DNA of 64,000 bases from Trichoplax sp. H2 (Eukaryota; Placozoa; Uniplacotomia; Trichoplacea), in NCBI GenBank assembly GCA_003344405.1, contig NOWV01000029.1, positions 434,001-498,000 of the forward strand, given 5' to 3'. A program made the translations under genes and the position numbers. Every line of letters begins with the position of its first letter. Within the stretch, counting starts at the first letter, position 1. Below, one piece after another: positions 23,516 through 36,167 of this stretch. The notes beneath the pieces are model-generated. The model made no database searches. It had not been told where the DNA came from and worked only from the letters and a program-made list of their open reading frames with translations.

Positions 23516-25204
23516 TGTTCTTCAATGAGACGATCATTATAGGATTGCCCTATGCATGACACAATCACAATATTAATCCACCGTCCATCACTGTCCAGCT
23601 GAAATGTCTTCACGTCCAATGCTATAGTACGAATAGATCGTTCTTCCTACTGAAAGATACGATCATTCATAACAGGATCAGAGTAGAAATGGAAGTGTCT
23701 TCACTTGCGATGTTTTCTTTCCATGTCGTTCTACTTACTGAAAGATACGCTCACCATAATAATAAAATACAATCCCTATTTATAATAATACGATCCCACC
23801 CATTTTGCATGACACAATCACCACATTAAATACTACCATCCATCATCGTATCATAGTACAAATAAAAATGTCTTCACTTGCTATTCCATCTTTCTACTTA
23901 AAGGATCATCCTACTTACATGACACAATTACTATATTAAACACCATCATCCATCATAATAGAAATGAAAATGTCTTGACTGAAATAGACACGTACGGATA
24001 ATACTGTAATTAGAATTAGAATTCCAACACCACCAGCCATCATCATTAGAAATCAAATATCAATTTGGCATATTTCATAATACTGGATGCTATTATTGCT
24101 ACTAAAATATCACCCAAGCTTAATTACTAACCAATCAAAATGAAAATATCTGGGTATTTTATTATTTCACCTAGGAAGGATTGTACAATTTATCCTATTA
24201 ATATTATTGTACCTAATCATATAAATATGGTGTTGATAAGGTGATCGATTGACTATTGTCATTCTGGATGAGATTGAAAAAAAATTGCTAATCTTCATTA
24301 TACGAGTATAGATATCACCACCATGATTTTACTAATAGAAATGCTCTACACTAGCAATAAAATCAATTTCGATCCTGCTAACTCTACACTATCGATGATG
24401 GTCCGCAAGTTATGCCATCGTATATATGCACATATTGAGGAGTAGTAGAGAATGCATAAATTAGCAGTATGGTGGTATTATTGTTATTGATCATTGGCAA
24501 TTTCGAATGTCGTTATTATATTTTCTCCACTCAAACAACAGTTTACAGTCCTAGTGTACTCATCAAAAATCTCACAAGAGTTCCCACCTGCTTGGATAAT
24601 AAGCAGTATAATGATACAGTAGCTGTGAAATTATAGTTCTAAAACTTCTAATATAAAAACTCCTACAGTGTTATTAATATGCCTATCACAACGATACTGT
24701 ATCCTACTAAGATCATGTCTGCCTATTTTACACCTACTACGCAATACTAATACACTACTAGAAGAAGTCAATTTAGTCACGCTGTTGTTCTTTATTTAGC
24801 CTTCGAACTCCTTCCTACCGATGACCATTCCAAGTCAACAATTCTTTTCGTTTTATTAATGTGATACACTCGAATTGAATTTTACCGACCTATTTATCCA
24901 AGTGATTTTACCCTTGCTGGCTAGCCAACTTGTCACAATTGATTAAGCGATACGAGTCATGGTGCAATATTAACCCTACAACAGTTTTTTCTTCGTCGAT
25001 TGTCGACAACATCATGTTGAATTAATACCAATCAAACATTAATGAACTGATAAAAGGCAGAGGTGTTACTAGTGAACTTGAAAGAAAAAAGTATACAGTA
25101 GTATTGCTACCATTTCGACGTCTAACACAGTACGGTGAAGAGAAAACTTCTGAATTCTAGAAAGAAAGTAATTAGACAAGGAATCGATTGCCCAGTCAAT
25201 CAAC

Positions 25205-27979
25205 ATGAGCTGCGATCAATGGGTTAGTAAATTTGAAATTCAGCCTTCAAAAAATAATGAACTTGATGATCACGAAGTGGATGAAGATGAAGTGGATGTA
25301 GAAAACAATTGCAGATATGAATTTGCAGCCTCTCCTCTAGCTGGACGAGTATCTTACTATGAAGATGATGAAGGGCAGAAGTTGGAAAGAAATTTAGATA
25401 GTAAGTTTCCAAATTCCTTCCTGTACAATCACTTCATTGCCATCGATATTAATATAAACTTTACGGCCAGATTGCGCGCACACACCCGCTTTAATGTTGT
25501 AGCTACTAAAGAAATCCTGTACTCTACTGTAGCGAACCAACATGACCAAATAATACGAGTTTATTCCTCTTCTTGAAATCGCTATCGAACTTACAGTAAT
25601 CCATCGAAGTAGAGCTCCATAGTAAAAAAATATTCAATATTACTGAAGTTAAAGATCGAGTTATGGAACTCGTAATTAATTACTCCAACCAATTAGTCAA
25701 CCGATCGACTTTGGTCATTATCTACATTCAGTAGTTACGTCCATTATACAGTAATTATCGTACGCATATCAACTACCAATGTTTCTTTTCTAATCTATCG
25801 GTGATAATAATTTAAACTATCTTTGAAGGTAGATAACATATAGTGCTATTAACACATATAGAGCTGTCAAATCTGTCTAACTTTGATCGAATAGCTACAG
25901 TGAGTAATCTCAATATTTTTAATATTTCATCAATACTAGCAAATCGTTATTGATCAATCTAATGTCATTAGTAGTGAGTTCATTTTACGTCAACTTCGTA
26001 TTAATTGCTGTCATATTGTACGAGCGGATCTCCCAACTTGTGAGCGCTTGCCTTTATTTAATTTATTACTAATTTTAGAACATAGTAAAGCGTTAATTAA
26101 TTATCATTTTACCACGGCGAGTAATCATCACAATGACTCCTTCAATTACTAAGAATAACTAATTAGTTGCTTATCTAGTTCAAATGATGTAGACCGAGAT
26201 GCCAATTTAAATTGTCAATGTTACAATTTGAGTTTTAGTTATATTCGTATACAGCGCCCTAACCGTCCAATAGAACATTTTTACGCTCCCGTACCGATTG
26301 GGTACTTACTGTACATTTTTAGACGCAAATTGCTCCGAAGACTGGATAAAGTACTTTTACCGTGCCGGGGCTCGTTCAGCTAAAAAATGAGATTGTAGCA
26401 CTCAATTTTTTTTTTGGGGGGGGGGAGAAGAATGCTGTTGCCAACTCACTCTAATGAAATTAATGTACGTGTATTTTTATTTAAATAGCATTAAGAGCTT
26501 TAACAACAAGAAGGAGTATAGCGGATTGTGAAAATCTCCTCAGATCAGGCGATATACCTTTGATGACTGGTGATAATAATAAAGGAGGAAGACATCGTCT
26601 ACAAGATCTTAAATTTGAATCAGTCGCTGCCCGAACTGTAACTGAAGGCAAAAAGAAATTTGTGGTAAGGATTATACGCGTATCCTGGATGTCTTATTAA
26701 CCTTAATCAAAGTTATTCTTGTACCGTAATATCCTACTTTCCAAGTTATAGCGCGTCTTTCATGCAAATAATTATCATCTCCTATATACGTATAGCACTC
26801 TGCTACGTTAAAAATGATACACCTTCTAGGCGTATTATTATACAGTACCAAGAAATATCCAAGTGACTCGATGTAATACAGTATATATGTGTTATTGTTA
26901 GTAAGGCTTAATTTATAATCTAGAGAAAGCGATGAAAACTGGCAAATTCGATCGGTTGCTTTAACTTGCAATATTGAATTAAATCATCATTTATATATTT
27001 CACAGAACATCACGTAAATTGAAAATATCTTGAAAATAGATGCTATGATAAATACTATAGAAGAGAGTATTTCTGTAATTTGCAAGACCTCATTTTAATT
27101 CGGTTAACTTACAGTAAAATCTCGCTAAACACAGCAGTCACGTTTTTTTGTAGCTGACATGTACTGTACACGTATACAGTATGTCAAAATTTCCTTCGTG
27201 TTACGCCGTCTAGAAAAATTTATGTAGACTTTACTGTCATTGATAGTTCTTCACAATTTTCTGTCATTTAGCTCTATGCCCTAGCTCTGGTTAGGACTGA
27301 CGATACAGATGAGATACCACCTATCATTGAGAGGCGATATTCACAGTTTGCAACATTGCATAAAGCGTTGTCATCGAGCCATCCACAAATTGTCAAAAAA
27401 TTCAATTTCCCTCGAAAAGTTGCTATGGGTAACTTCAGCCAATCAACTATTATTAAGCGAAGTACTGCCTTCCAAGATTACTTAAATTTAATTCTGAAAA
27501 GCTCTAATTATGATAGGGGAGATTCAGTGCCATATGCAAGTGTACGATATACTAAAGCATTTGAAGAGTTTTTATATATCAGCGATCTACGTAAAGCATA
27601 TCGAGCAATTCGAGACTCAGATTACTCTAGTGCTGCGGAACACTTACGAATTGGACTTAATATACAACTAGCAGTACTAAGTTATAATCATCCAGAAGTT
27701 ATTGGTACTATGTGTGCCGTTATTATTGTTTATAATGCTTTACAACGCTATGTCTACGCTATTAATACTGCTGACACTACCTTGCAATGGATAGGAAATA
27801 GTACAGAATGCAAATACTATTTACCGCTACTGCAGGATTTAGTAAGATTATCATTTAATGCTGGTTATAACAATGAAAAATATCAAAAATTATTAACTGT
27901 AGAATTAAAAAATAGAAATATGCTAACAAGTAATATAGCATCCCTATCAGAGCTAGTATTCAACACGTTTCAAGATTAG
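25205..27979 (+). CDS. SNX21: Sorting nexin of the SNX20/SNX21 type (PX + PXB domains)
   Basis: Phosphoinositide-binding endosomal protein with a PX domain followed by a TPR-like PXB domain. Exons: 25205-25400, 26489-26664, 27272-27979; 359 aa (human SNX21 is 373). Residues 1-65 are acidic (DDHEVDEDEVDVEN), like the vertebrate N-terminus. The PX domain covers about 106-225, with the phosphoinositide-site RRYSQF (145-150), the PRK loop (171-173) and KRSTAFQDYL. The C-terminal PXB part is about 228-359 and ends SLSELVFNTFQD, parallel to SLKELLIKEVLD in SNX21. The start ATG follows an in-frame stop-rich leader and is the first in the exon. A single gene here probably corresponds to the ancestor of vertebrate SNX20 and SNX21, so the symbol is approximate. 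Confidence 0.9.
26406..26425 (+). repeat. Poly-T/poly-G homopolymer tract in SNX intron 1
   Basis: A run of T followed directly by a run of about ten G. It is unusual in this AT-rich window and prone to sequencing error, but intronic and without effect on the reading frame. Confidence 0.9.
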
Positions 27980-29233
27980 TAATATTCCTAAGGAGAAATT
28001 CCAATGATTGTTGAATATGATTACTTTTTTGCGACAAAAACAAAGCAAAATTATCTATGTATACAAGTGCCAAAAATAATTGGAGATATCATGCCTGTAA
28101 TCAAATTTATATTAAATTAAATTTAAATTTTGTAATAGCTGTCTTAATCAACCTTTTATTCTTATAATGAGTTTTTGTTAAGATAATATTATTAATAACT
28201 TACTAGTATATCGTTATTACTTACGATTGGTTTGTCAAATATACTACAAGGTACATGTTGCAATTCATTGTTAATTTAGAAACTTAAACTCTTATTGCTA
28301 ATATATTAGGCACTGACATCTATAGAGATTCTACATTATTAAAGTACGATATTTTCATCTGGTAAAGAAAAGATAGATGATCGAATTGATGAATTGTGAC
28401 AGCGTCTAGTAATGTAACTTAGTATAGATTAATATATTCATTTATCTTCAATGCATACAGCATTTCTGAAAGTTGCACATGTAATTTGATTAAGTACCGT
28501 ACATTATAGTAACTAGTCTAAATAATAATATTATAATGCTTTAAAGCCAACAACGTGTAAAACCATACTTTGCATCTGTTTATGTAACAATTGTAATAGC
28601 AATTGACAAATTCTCTCAAAATTGTTTCTGGTTAAAATGTCTATGATCAGATTCTTTCATTAATAAAGTCAACTGATTGCGCTATAATTAATAATACCTT
28701 TTATTATATCATAGTAACTTTGATAAATCGACGTAGCTATAGTGATTAATTTCCGGGAGTTTTTGCATGAAATTGTAAAATCGTAGCTTCTTTTATTTTC
28801 ATGAATGTAATGTAGTAATTAGTATTTTACCGAGAATGTATCATTATAGCCTGGTAGATCGACCTGGTGGTAATTAAATTCCGAGAGTCTTACATTAAAT
28901 TGTAAAACTGTAGCTTCTTCTACTTTTATTTGGTGTATAGAACTTATCAGCACCTGAATATAATGTAGTAATCAGTATTTTACAAAGAAAACAGGGAAAC
29001 AATACTATGAGGTGGTGAAGGAGGCGGCATGTAACTAGATAAATTTTTATAACTTTCGCAGTCAAGTTTAAAAAAAAATGCAATTCTGGTAAGAATATCT
29101 TAAGCAGAAAAAATTAATATCGCGGTACTGTACACAGATATCATTTTCATTTACATTAAGTTATATATATATATATATACAGTTTTTAATAATAATAATA
29201 TAATAAATATCAAGTCGTATATTTCTAATAAAA
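27980..29233. other. Intergenic region between convergent SNX20/21 and INTS8
   Basis: AT-rich 3' flanks. It contains two diverged copies of a ~85-110 bp element (28750-28832 and 28878-28984) and an (AT)n plus AATAAT stretch at 29162-29200. No coding exon recognised. Confidence 0.6.
28750..28984 (+). repeat. Diverged two-copy direct repeat
   Basis: Copy 1 (28750-28832) and copy 2 (28878-28984) share TTCCG(G/A)GAGT, AAATTGTAAAA, GTAGCTTCTT, TAATGTAGTAAT and AGTATTTTAC in the same order, with a short insertion in copy 2 (GGTGTATAGAACTTATCAGC). Divergence suggests an old duplication. Confidence 0.75.
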
Positions 29234-32200
29234 TCACTGAAGATACTGATGAGCCAATGCAACTAGAAACCGACGCTTTCTACTTCTCATTGCGTGTAGT
29301 AGTATGTCTGTGGAATTATATGAATTAAGCTCCGGCTGATTCAAGCAAGACATCTAAAAATTTAAAAAACGTAAAATATAAGAATTGAATGATTTTATCT
29401 CAGTTTATACTACGCACATTGGCTATAAAAATAAATACTTTTGTTACTAACCGCAATTTGTTGTTTGTCGTACTCTCCTCTCATTGAGTGTAGATCTGTA
29501 TTTTTTAAACAAAATTTCTGTAATTAATACAATCTAATAACAGTAATAAACTTTCGAAAAATACTTGATAACATACGAATTATAGCCTCTAAGATTGTTG
29601 TCTCCCATATACAATGATAATAGGTCTCCATTGCATCCTCACTGGAATTAAATTTGTGCATACGTATGAAAAGAAAATGGTTAAAAAAGACAGCCTTCAA
29701 GTAGCTATTGATAGATTGTAAACTAGCATTATCTATACCTATTGTGTTGTTGTACAGCACGTATAGCCATATTAAAATCGACAGGAGTAAGAAATTGGCA
29801 TAAGACAGCTGCCTGTAAGATAAACGAAATTTACTTAGTATATCCTGCTATTTTAAAACATAAATTATTTAATAGAGATGAACATAAAAGTTAAGTTACT
29901 GCATAAGACATAAACCTGCGTGTGGCAAAATAAGGCTGAACAACATGATATCATTCTGCGATAAACCTGAAAGAAAGATTTTTAAATTCATTATGAAAAG
30001 CTACAGATAGAATACATCTACAAGAAATTTATCTCTGTATCTCCAGTATTTACTAAATCATCCCAAATATCGGTAGGAACTTCGTTTAAAAAATATGACG
30101 ATGAAATGGCTCCAGCTTCGATATAATTCCTGAGAGATGTAGGATATTTTCTAATAACTGTAAGAAATGTAACGAAACTTTTTGTAATTAAAAGTGGATA
30201 GGTGAAATATTCCAAAAAGGAATTCGCTACTTAGTAAATTAACTTACTATAATTGAAGTCTCCTTGAGTACGCAACCAAGAAGTATCCATCGGATAAATG
30301 GATAGTGCATGACGTAATAATTCCATTGTTGTTAATAACAGTGTATCCTGGCTCCCTACATAGACTCTACATAAAGATTCCCAGAAATTTATTAGACGAA
30401 CAAATAGATTAGCGATATAACATTATGCTTACAGATTCTTGTTAATACAGCCTTCCCATACTGGCAGAAATCGACAGTAGGTTTGTTCTTTCTCACTAAC
30501 GTCCTTAGGACTTTGCTGAGAAAGAAAAAATGTTTGTCACTATCTGAACCAATAGTTATTATGAAATATTCAAATCATCGTTTTCATAAAATGGCAAATT
30601 ACCTTCAGATTATTTAGTAACTTGACAAGACATGACAGTAGTATACTTAGGACTATTGGATCCTACATTATCAGATACGAACGGAATAAAAAGCAAATTA
30701 CTTGCAGGGAAATAATTAAAGCAAATAAACTATAATATTGACATAGCATTACTCTAATCTTTGTGCAGAAACCGATAAATTCCGAGCTATTAACAAATTG
30801 AACATTCAGTTAGCAAATATCAAATACATGATCTCAATAATCGATAACAGTATTAAAAATTTCTTATTATGGTATGTACCGTTCCATATGACATCCAGAG
30901 TAACGAACACTAATAGCTTTATCGTTACGATAAACGGTGACTTCGAATATACCTAGTACTGATGCAAAAAGGTAATTATTTATGATATTTTCAACTAAGA
31001 ATTTGCAACATTATTTAACTGATTGATAATAAAATGCTAATATTACCTGTATTCAACAGTTGCATGGTTTGATTTACATCACTCATACTCGATTCATTAA
31101 CGCTTAAACACACCCTTGCTAATTTTCCTGAGAGCTATTTAAAAGTAAAGATGTAATAAACTTAATCCATTTTTAGTCACTATATATTAATATATTGATT
31201 TATTACCTCTAATATTCTGTTTTGTCGACAATCTACGCTATATAACGACCACTTTTCAAAAGCATCCCATAGTTTGCAGTTCAATAAGAATGCAGAACAA
31301 CTTTCGACTACGAAAGCATTTGGTAAAACATCTGTAATTAAGAATGAAATTTTAAGTTCATCTTGACAATCAGTCCGTCAGTAAAATAAGGCTTAAATCC
31401 TAAGTAAAAAATGTAATTGTCATTAATTATTATTTTTATCTTCAGAAACGAAATCTTACTTGGACATTGTGGTACCGGACTCATGATAGAAATAACTTGA
31501 TCTCGCAAATCATAAAGCAGACTTCTGCGTAAATTTATTTATAAATGCTGTTAGGTAAAAGTAACTGAAATAACTTATTAACAAGAATAATACCTCTTAT
31601 TATTAATATCTTCTTCAACTTCAAAACGAAGGACCTCAACTGCCAGTACATGTTGATCAACTATTCTTAAAAGCTGAACTTGCGATCTTTTATCGAATAT
31701 TGTATTAAGAACTTGATCCTTGCAACAACTGCCAAGAAGCTTTGCTTGATCAAAATTCTTTCGTTACGAGCAATAAATATATATACAGTAGTCAATTAGT
31801 TTTAATTATAGTGATGATATCGTTAGCTAACAATGTTACCTTTAATTGCAAGCAATGTGCCGCTTTCGAAAGTAATATATAAACAAGATCGCGAATATTT
31901 GCATCTTGCACAATTTCACGCAGGATATCCAAGTTGAAATTGGCTGGCAGGAGCTAGTGTATATCATTGCAGTACGGTTAGCAAAGAATAACCTTATCGC
32001 AAAAACATCATAAATCCAACCTTTGTACACACACTTGAGTATTGAATATGCGGATTTAATTCTCGAAGTCTCTTTACAACACAACAGATATGATCAGGCT
32101 TAAATGATGTTAATAGCTCATATTTTAACTGTCCCTCATCTAAATTTTGATAATCACGTAAACCTGTCCATATGAAATTAAAGAAATATTGTCATTTAAA

Positions 32201-35125
32201 TGCTTATTTAACAAAAACATTTCTTTACGCATTTCATTGTAATTACCAGTGATATGTTTCTTCGAAGCTATAGATAACGCATCTACTAGAGTAATGTCAG
32301 GAGTATTTGCCAGGTCCTTATCGTTATCACAGCTAACATCCTACATTGAAAAATTTAATCAATTTTTCAAAATTCTTATTTTAAGAAAATTAAAATGATA
32401 CTTTATAACTTTGTTACCTCCATATTCACTTCAGTCTCTTTATTAATCGTGGAATTGGATAAGATAGCCATAGAAGCCGCTAAATATCCATTTAAAGACT
32501 TGTCGTCTATAAAGCCAAATGTTATGATTCTGTTGATATCCTATAATAGGAGAAATAATAATTTTGAAAAGCCTCATACAACAGCCATTATTAATATTAT
32601 TGTCATTATTCTATAATAGTATCTTAAAATAGGGTATAGCTTAAAATGAGTACCTCTTCGCCTAATTTCTTTACTATTTGAAATAGACTTAGAGCTTCCT
32701 GATATTGTTGGCGGAAGAAATAGATTGTTCCTAATTCGTAACTTATCTAGTATATAAAGAGGTCACGTATAAATAATAGAAAGCATTATCTACGCGTATG
32801 ATACAGTAAATACCGTAAAACTTATTGTAAAGTTGATGCTATAATATAACCTGGCATATCATTTGATTAGTCGTTATAGTTTTGTTTAAAGTATTATAAA
32901 TAGCGAAATCAGGATTAGATAGCAAATCGCTGCTGTCGAATAGGTGATGGATAACTGAATATGGAAGATTTCTAGGAGATAATAAGGCTTGCTGAAGAAA
33001 TTGTATAGATACATCGGCGGATTTCGATACCTTGCAAGTAATTCATGAAAAGTTATCTTAAAATTACATTGTAAGCTTCGATGGTTATTATTATTATTAT
33101 TTTAAGAAATTATTGTTTATTACCACTTCATAAACTTGAGGATTACTTATCTGCAGTAAAGACTGCTGTTCACCGGACTGAGATCTTAAAGAGTAATAAT
33201 TGATTAATTAGCTGGTAAAGAAATACATATTTTAGTCTACAATTTTTCACTTTAATTGGTGCATACAAGATTTGAATTGCTGGTTGTACAGGATCATATA
33301 GTATCGAATTTTTAATTGTTTTTCTAATATTCCTAATTAGAAGAAATGAAGAGGTTCATTATCAAGTATTTAATAGCTACAGGCTAGCGGGAAATTAATT
33401 GTAATTTAAAGTGCAGCTATGGTAAGGTTAAAAGTTACCACATATGATAAAAGCAAAGGATTAAGTAGGACTCATCATTTAAATCAGCAATTTTAATATT
33501 AGTCCAATTCTCCTATAATGAATAAGATTAAAAATGAAATCAGGGCGCAGTACGGTAACACTATAACCCAGTTATTTCATCTACTGTCAAGCTTTAGTAA
33601 AATATAATATTTTAATGATAAGAATAGAAAGCTGTAATTCTTACACAGGGACGTATTGCTTTCTTTATCAATTCACTCATGAGTAAATATTGCGATGACA
33701 ATTGTAGGCTAAAAATAAGATTCAATTTTAGACATTATTTCGAAGAATGGATCTATTCACTCTTCAAGAATGATATATTTTAATTTTATATCGGATGCTG
33801 TTAGTAAAGTATACTTTACCAATCGTTAAGCCTGGTTAAATCCCAATTCAATACGACTATTGAATACATGATATAATAACGAGTAATATATAATTTATAT
33901 CCATATTTTTGTTGCTTCTTATCCTTGGTATCCATGACACTCTCTATCTGATCGTCATTATTAGCCTAGAATGTGTAAATAGGCAAGTATACATATTGGA
34001 ATGAGATTATCGCTTTTAGTACAGCATGAGATGGTCATTGAGCTCTATTCTAAGCTATACTGTACTGTGCTGTACAAACGTGTGCTGAAAGTTCGTCGTC
34101 CACCCCTATCGATCAATTTGTGATGGAAGTGGATGAACTCTTACTGTACGGTGTAGATATTTGTAATTGATATGCTTTGTACAGTAAAGAAATTTGTAAT
34201 TGGTAGATATACACAGATGGATTGTGTCTATTGCACTTTTAGAAATAGTAACAAATGAGCCAATTTTACGTTCATAACAGTGATAAGATGCTTGCACTTT
34301 GAGCGTTTTAGCAAAATTTATTATTGATCGGCCTTGTAGCAACAATATCGCTGGACTAGCAATGATTATGATAGTGGATTTGTTTGGATGGAATACATAT
34401 ATGATTCTGGACTGTAGATACCGATTTCGTAAATAGCAATTTCATACCAATGTGGAATTGTTGTCGGCTTGAAGAGCAAAATAAACGAAGGACGGATTTT
34501 CTCTACTTTCTAGCTGTCGTACGATCATTTGTAATGTCTTCCCAGCTGTAAAGAGATTGAAATAATATTATCTCCATTCAATAAAATAGCCATAGAAAAA
34601 ATTTGAATACTCGCATAGGCTAACTCGACTACCATTTCTTATTGATCATACAATAGACTACTTGAGTGAAATGTTGTACGTACGTTTCTATCCATTCACA
34701 CGCAACATTACCAGTCACTTAATAATACAGTACTGTGTCCTGTTACCTTTTCTCAACCTTGTACTTATTGCAGTGTTGATTTACTCCATTTAAATTATAC
34801 TCATGTATATTCACATTATTGATAAACTTGAAAGAGAGGACAATTTCTATGATCAAATTATCCTGTACTAATTCAATTTAATATTTGTTTGTAAAGTATC
34901 CATGCAAAAAATAGACTTTCCTATTTCGTTACGAATACAACGTCTGACATTGAATGGTCATGTTGCTAACACACTCATTGGAATCGCTTCCTTTTTCAAA
35001 GAATGCCATTTCTATCCGTACATACTTTGAGCAGGATCCAGTAGATGCGTGTCGAATTTTTTCAGATCGGTAAAATAGTCCCAATAGGTCGTTAGTTCCG
35101 GTTTGTCTAGTTCACGGTGATCCAT
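29234..35125 (-). CDS. INTS8: Integrator complex subunit 8
   Basis: Subunit of Integrator, which cleaves snRNA and promoter-proximal transcripts with RNA polymerase II; INTS8 helps recruit PP2A. Twenty-eight in-phase exons give 877 aa: 35125-35026, 34545-34448, 33965-33820, 33708-33645, 33512-33439, 33332-33251, 33177-33124, 33030-32851, 32746-32654, 32540-32418, 32340-32247, 32163-32021, 31953-31840, 31757-31594, 31524-31460, 31331-31207, 31134-31047, 30952-30880, 30786-30753, 30662-30603, 30515-30433, 30366-30248, 30157-30054, 29966-29916, 29812-29739, 29641-29577, 29495-29452, 29353-29234. Landmarks: YWDYFTDLKKFDTHLLDP (N-terminus), LQMIVRQLES, ICQISYELGTIYF, IRDLVYILLSK, NYIEAGAISSSYF, EDAMETYYHCIWETTILE, and the end MRSRKRRFLVALAHQYL. 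It is about 120 aa shorter than human (995), mainly in the middle between the TPR-like halves. The short exon 30753-30786 is supported by SEFIGFCTKIR. Confidence 0.95.
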
Positions 35126-36167
35126 TTTGGCTTTTTTTTCTCTCTCTCTTCTTCTTCCTTTTTCTAAAATGCAATGAAATTGGCAGAGAGAAACGCGCGC
35201 CTAAAATAGAATGAGGTAGCACAAGTTTGTTGGGATGAGCTGTGGTAGGACGTTTGCGGTGAACTGACCTGCGGACTTCACCACACCACACGTCATGGTG
35301 TAAGTACAGTGCTATAGTAATCATTGTATGGCTACTATTGAGTGTCGCGTATCGTTTAAAGGTATTGCTATGGGCTGTTGCGAGCACAGTACAGTACGGT
35401 GCAGCCACTAAAATCGTGGATACAGTCAGTCATCGTAAACTATGGGTCAGCCGCAGTACCAGTATGTAGTATTGTATCATTGAGATTTTCTTACCCCTAT
35501 AGAGACTACTGTACATTTGTACAATGTAGAGTGCAAAGTCAAAAGGAATTTTCTCTATTTCCAATATTATTTTGCCTCTATCGATCGAAGATTGCTTCTA
35601 GAAATGGTATTTCTACTAGTCGATGCCTATGCCACTGTAGAAATATACCCGCAGTATATTTCTACAAGTCTAGGGCATCAGTAGGCAGCAGACGTATGCA
35701 GTGCATTTCCTGTAGTGTTCTGTATGAGTGTACGTACAGCTGTACATCTGTTACACTTCAATCACTAGTATGGATTAAGTGAAGAGACGCAGTGTCCATG
35801 GGCCACCATAATATACTGTATAGTGAAAGAATACTGGTTAGGGGAAATTGTTAAAATGGTAATGTTAATTCCTTGTCAAGGTTAATGAGTTCAACCGAGT
35901 TTATTAATCAGTCAATGACATTCCAACAGATGTAGGAGTACAGCGAGAGTCTATTGTGCTCATACTCTTCATATTACCGATTGATACTGATAGCATTGAA
36001 TGGCACTGATAATAGACAACTTCTACTAGATACGGACTAGATAAGATTGACTTATCTACCACAGTAGGACAATCGAAAGCAGACACTCATTGACTCAGCT
36101 GGTGCCAACCCCAATTCATCTCCATTTTTTCTGTAGCCCTCTTTCTACACAGTTCCACTGAATTGAA
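35126..36167. other. Divergent promoter region between INTS8 and POGLUT
   Basis: About 1.04 kb between start codons of two divergently read genes. A CT-rich run (35133-35162) lies just upstream of the INTS8 ATG. The 134-codon frame at 35378-35782 has no family resemblance and looks accidental. Scattered CAGTA/TACTG words are present. Confidence 0.6.

Larger units (their letters stand above)
22030..25204. other. Gene-free, repeat-rich region between divergent TRAPPC8 and SNX20/21
   Basis: No host gene recognised. It holds a possible decayed mobile-element coding fragment at 22432-22500, a tandem repeat at about 22940-23515, and a degenerate continuation (to about 24000) rich in CATCATC and GACACAATCAC words. 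Frames such as 22079-22330 and 22566-22778 show no family resemblance. The last few hundred bases presumably contain the sorting nexin promoter. Confidence 0.6.

Noticed and set aside
35378-35782. 134-codon frame between INTS8 and POGLUT
   Set aside because: It lies in a divergent promoter region, has no recognisable motif, and its composition resembles the surrounding non-coding DNA.
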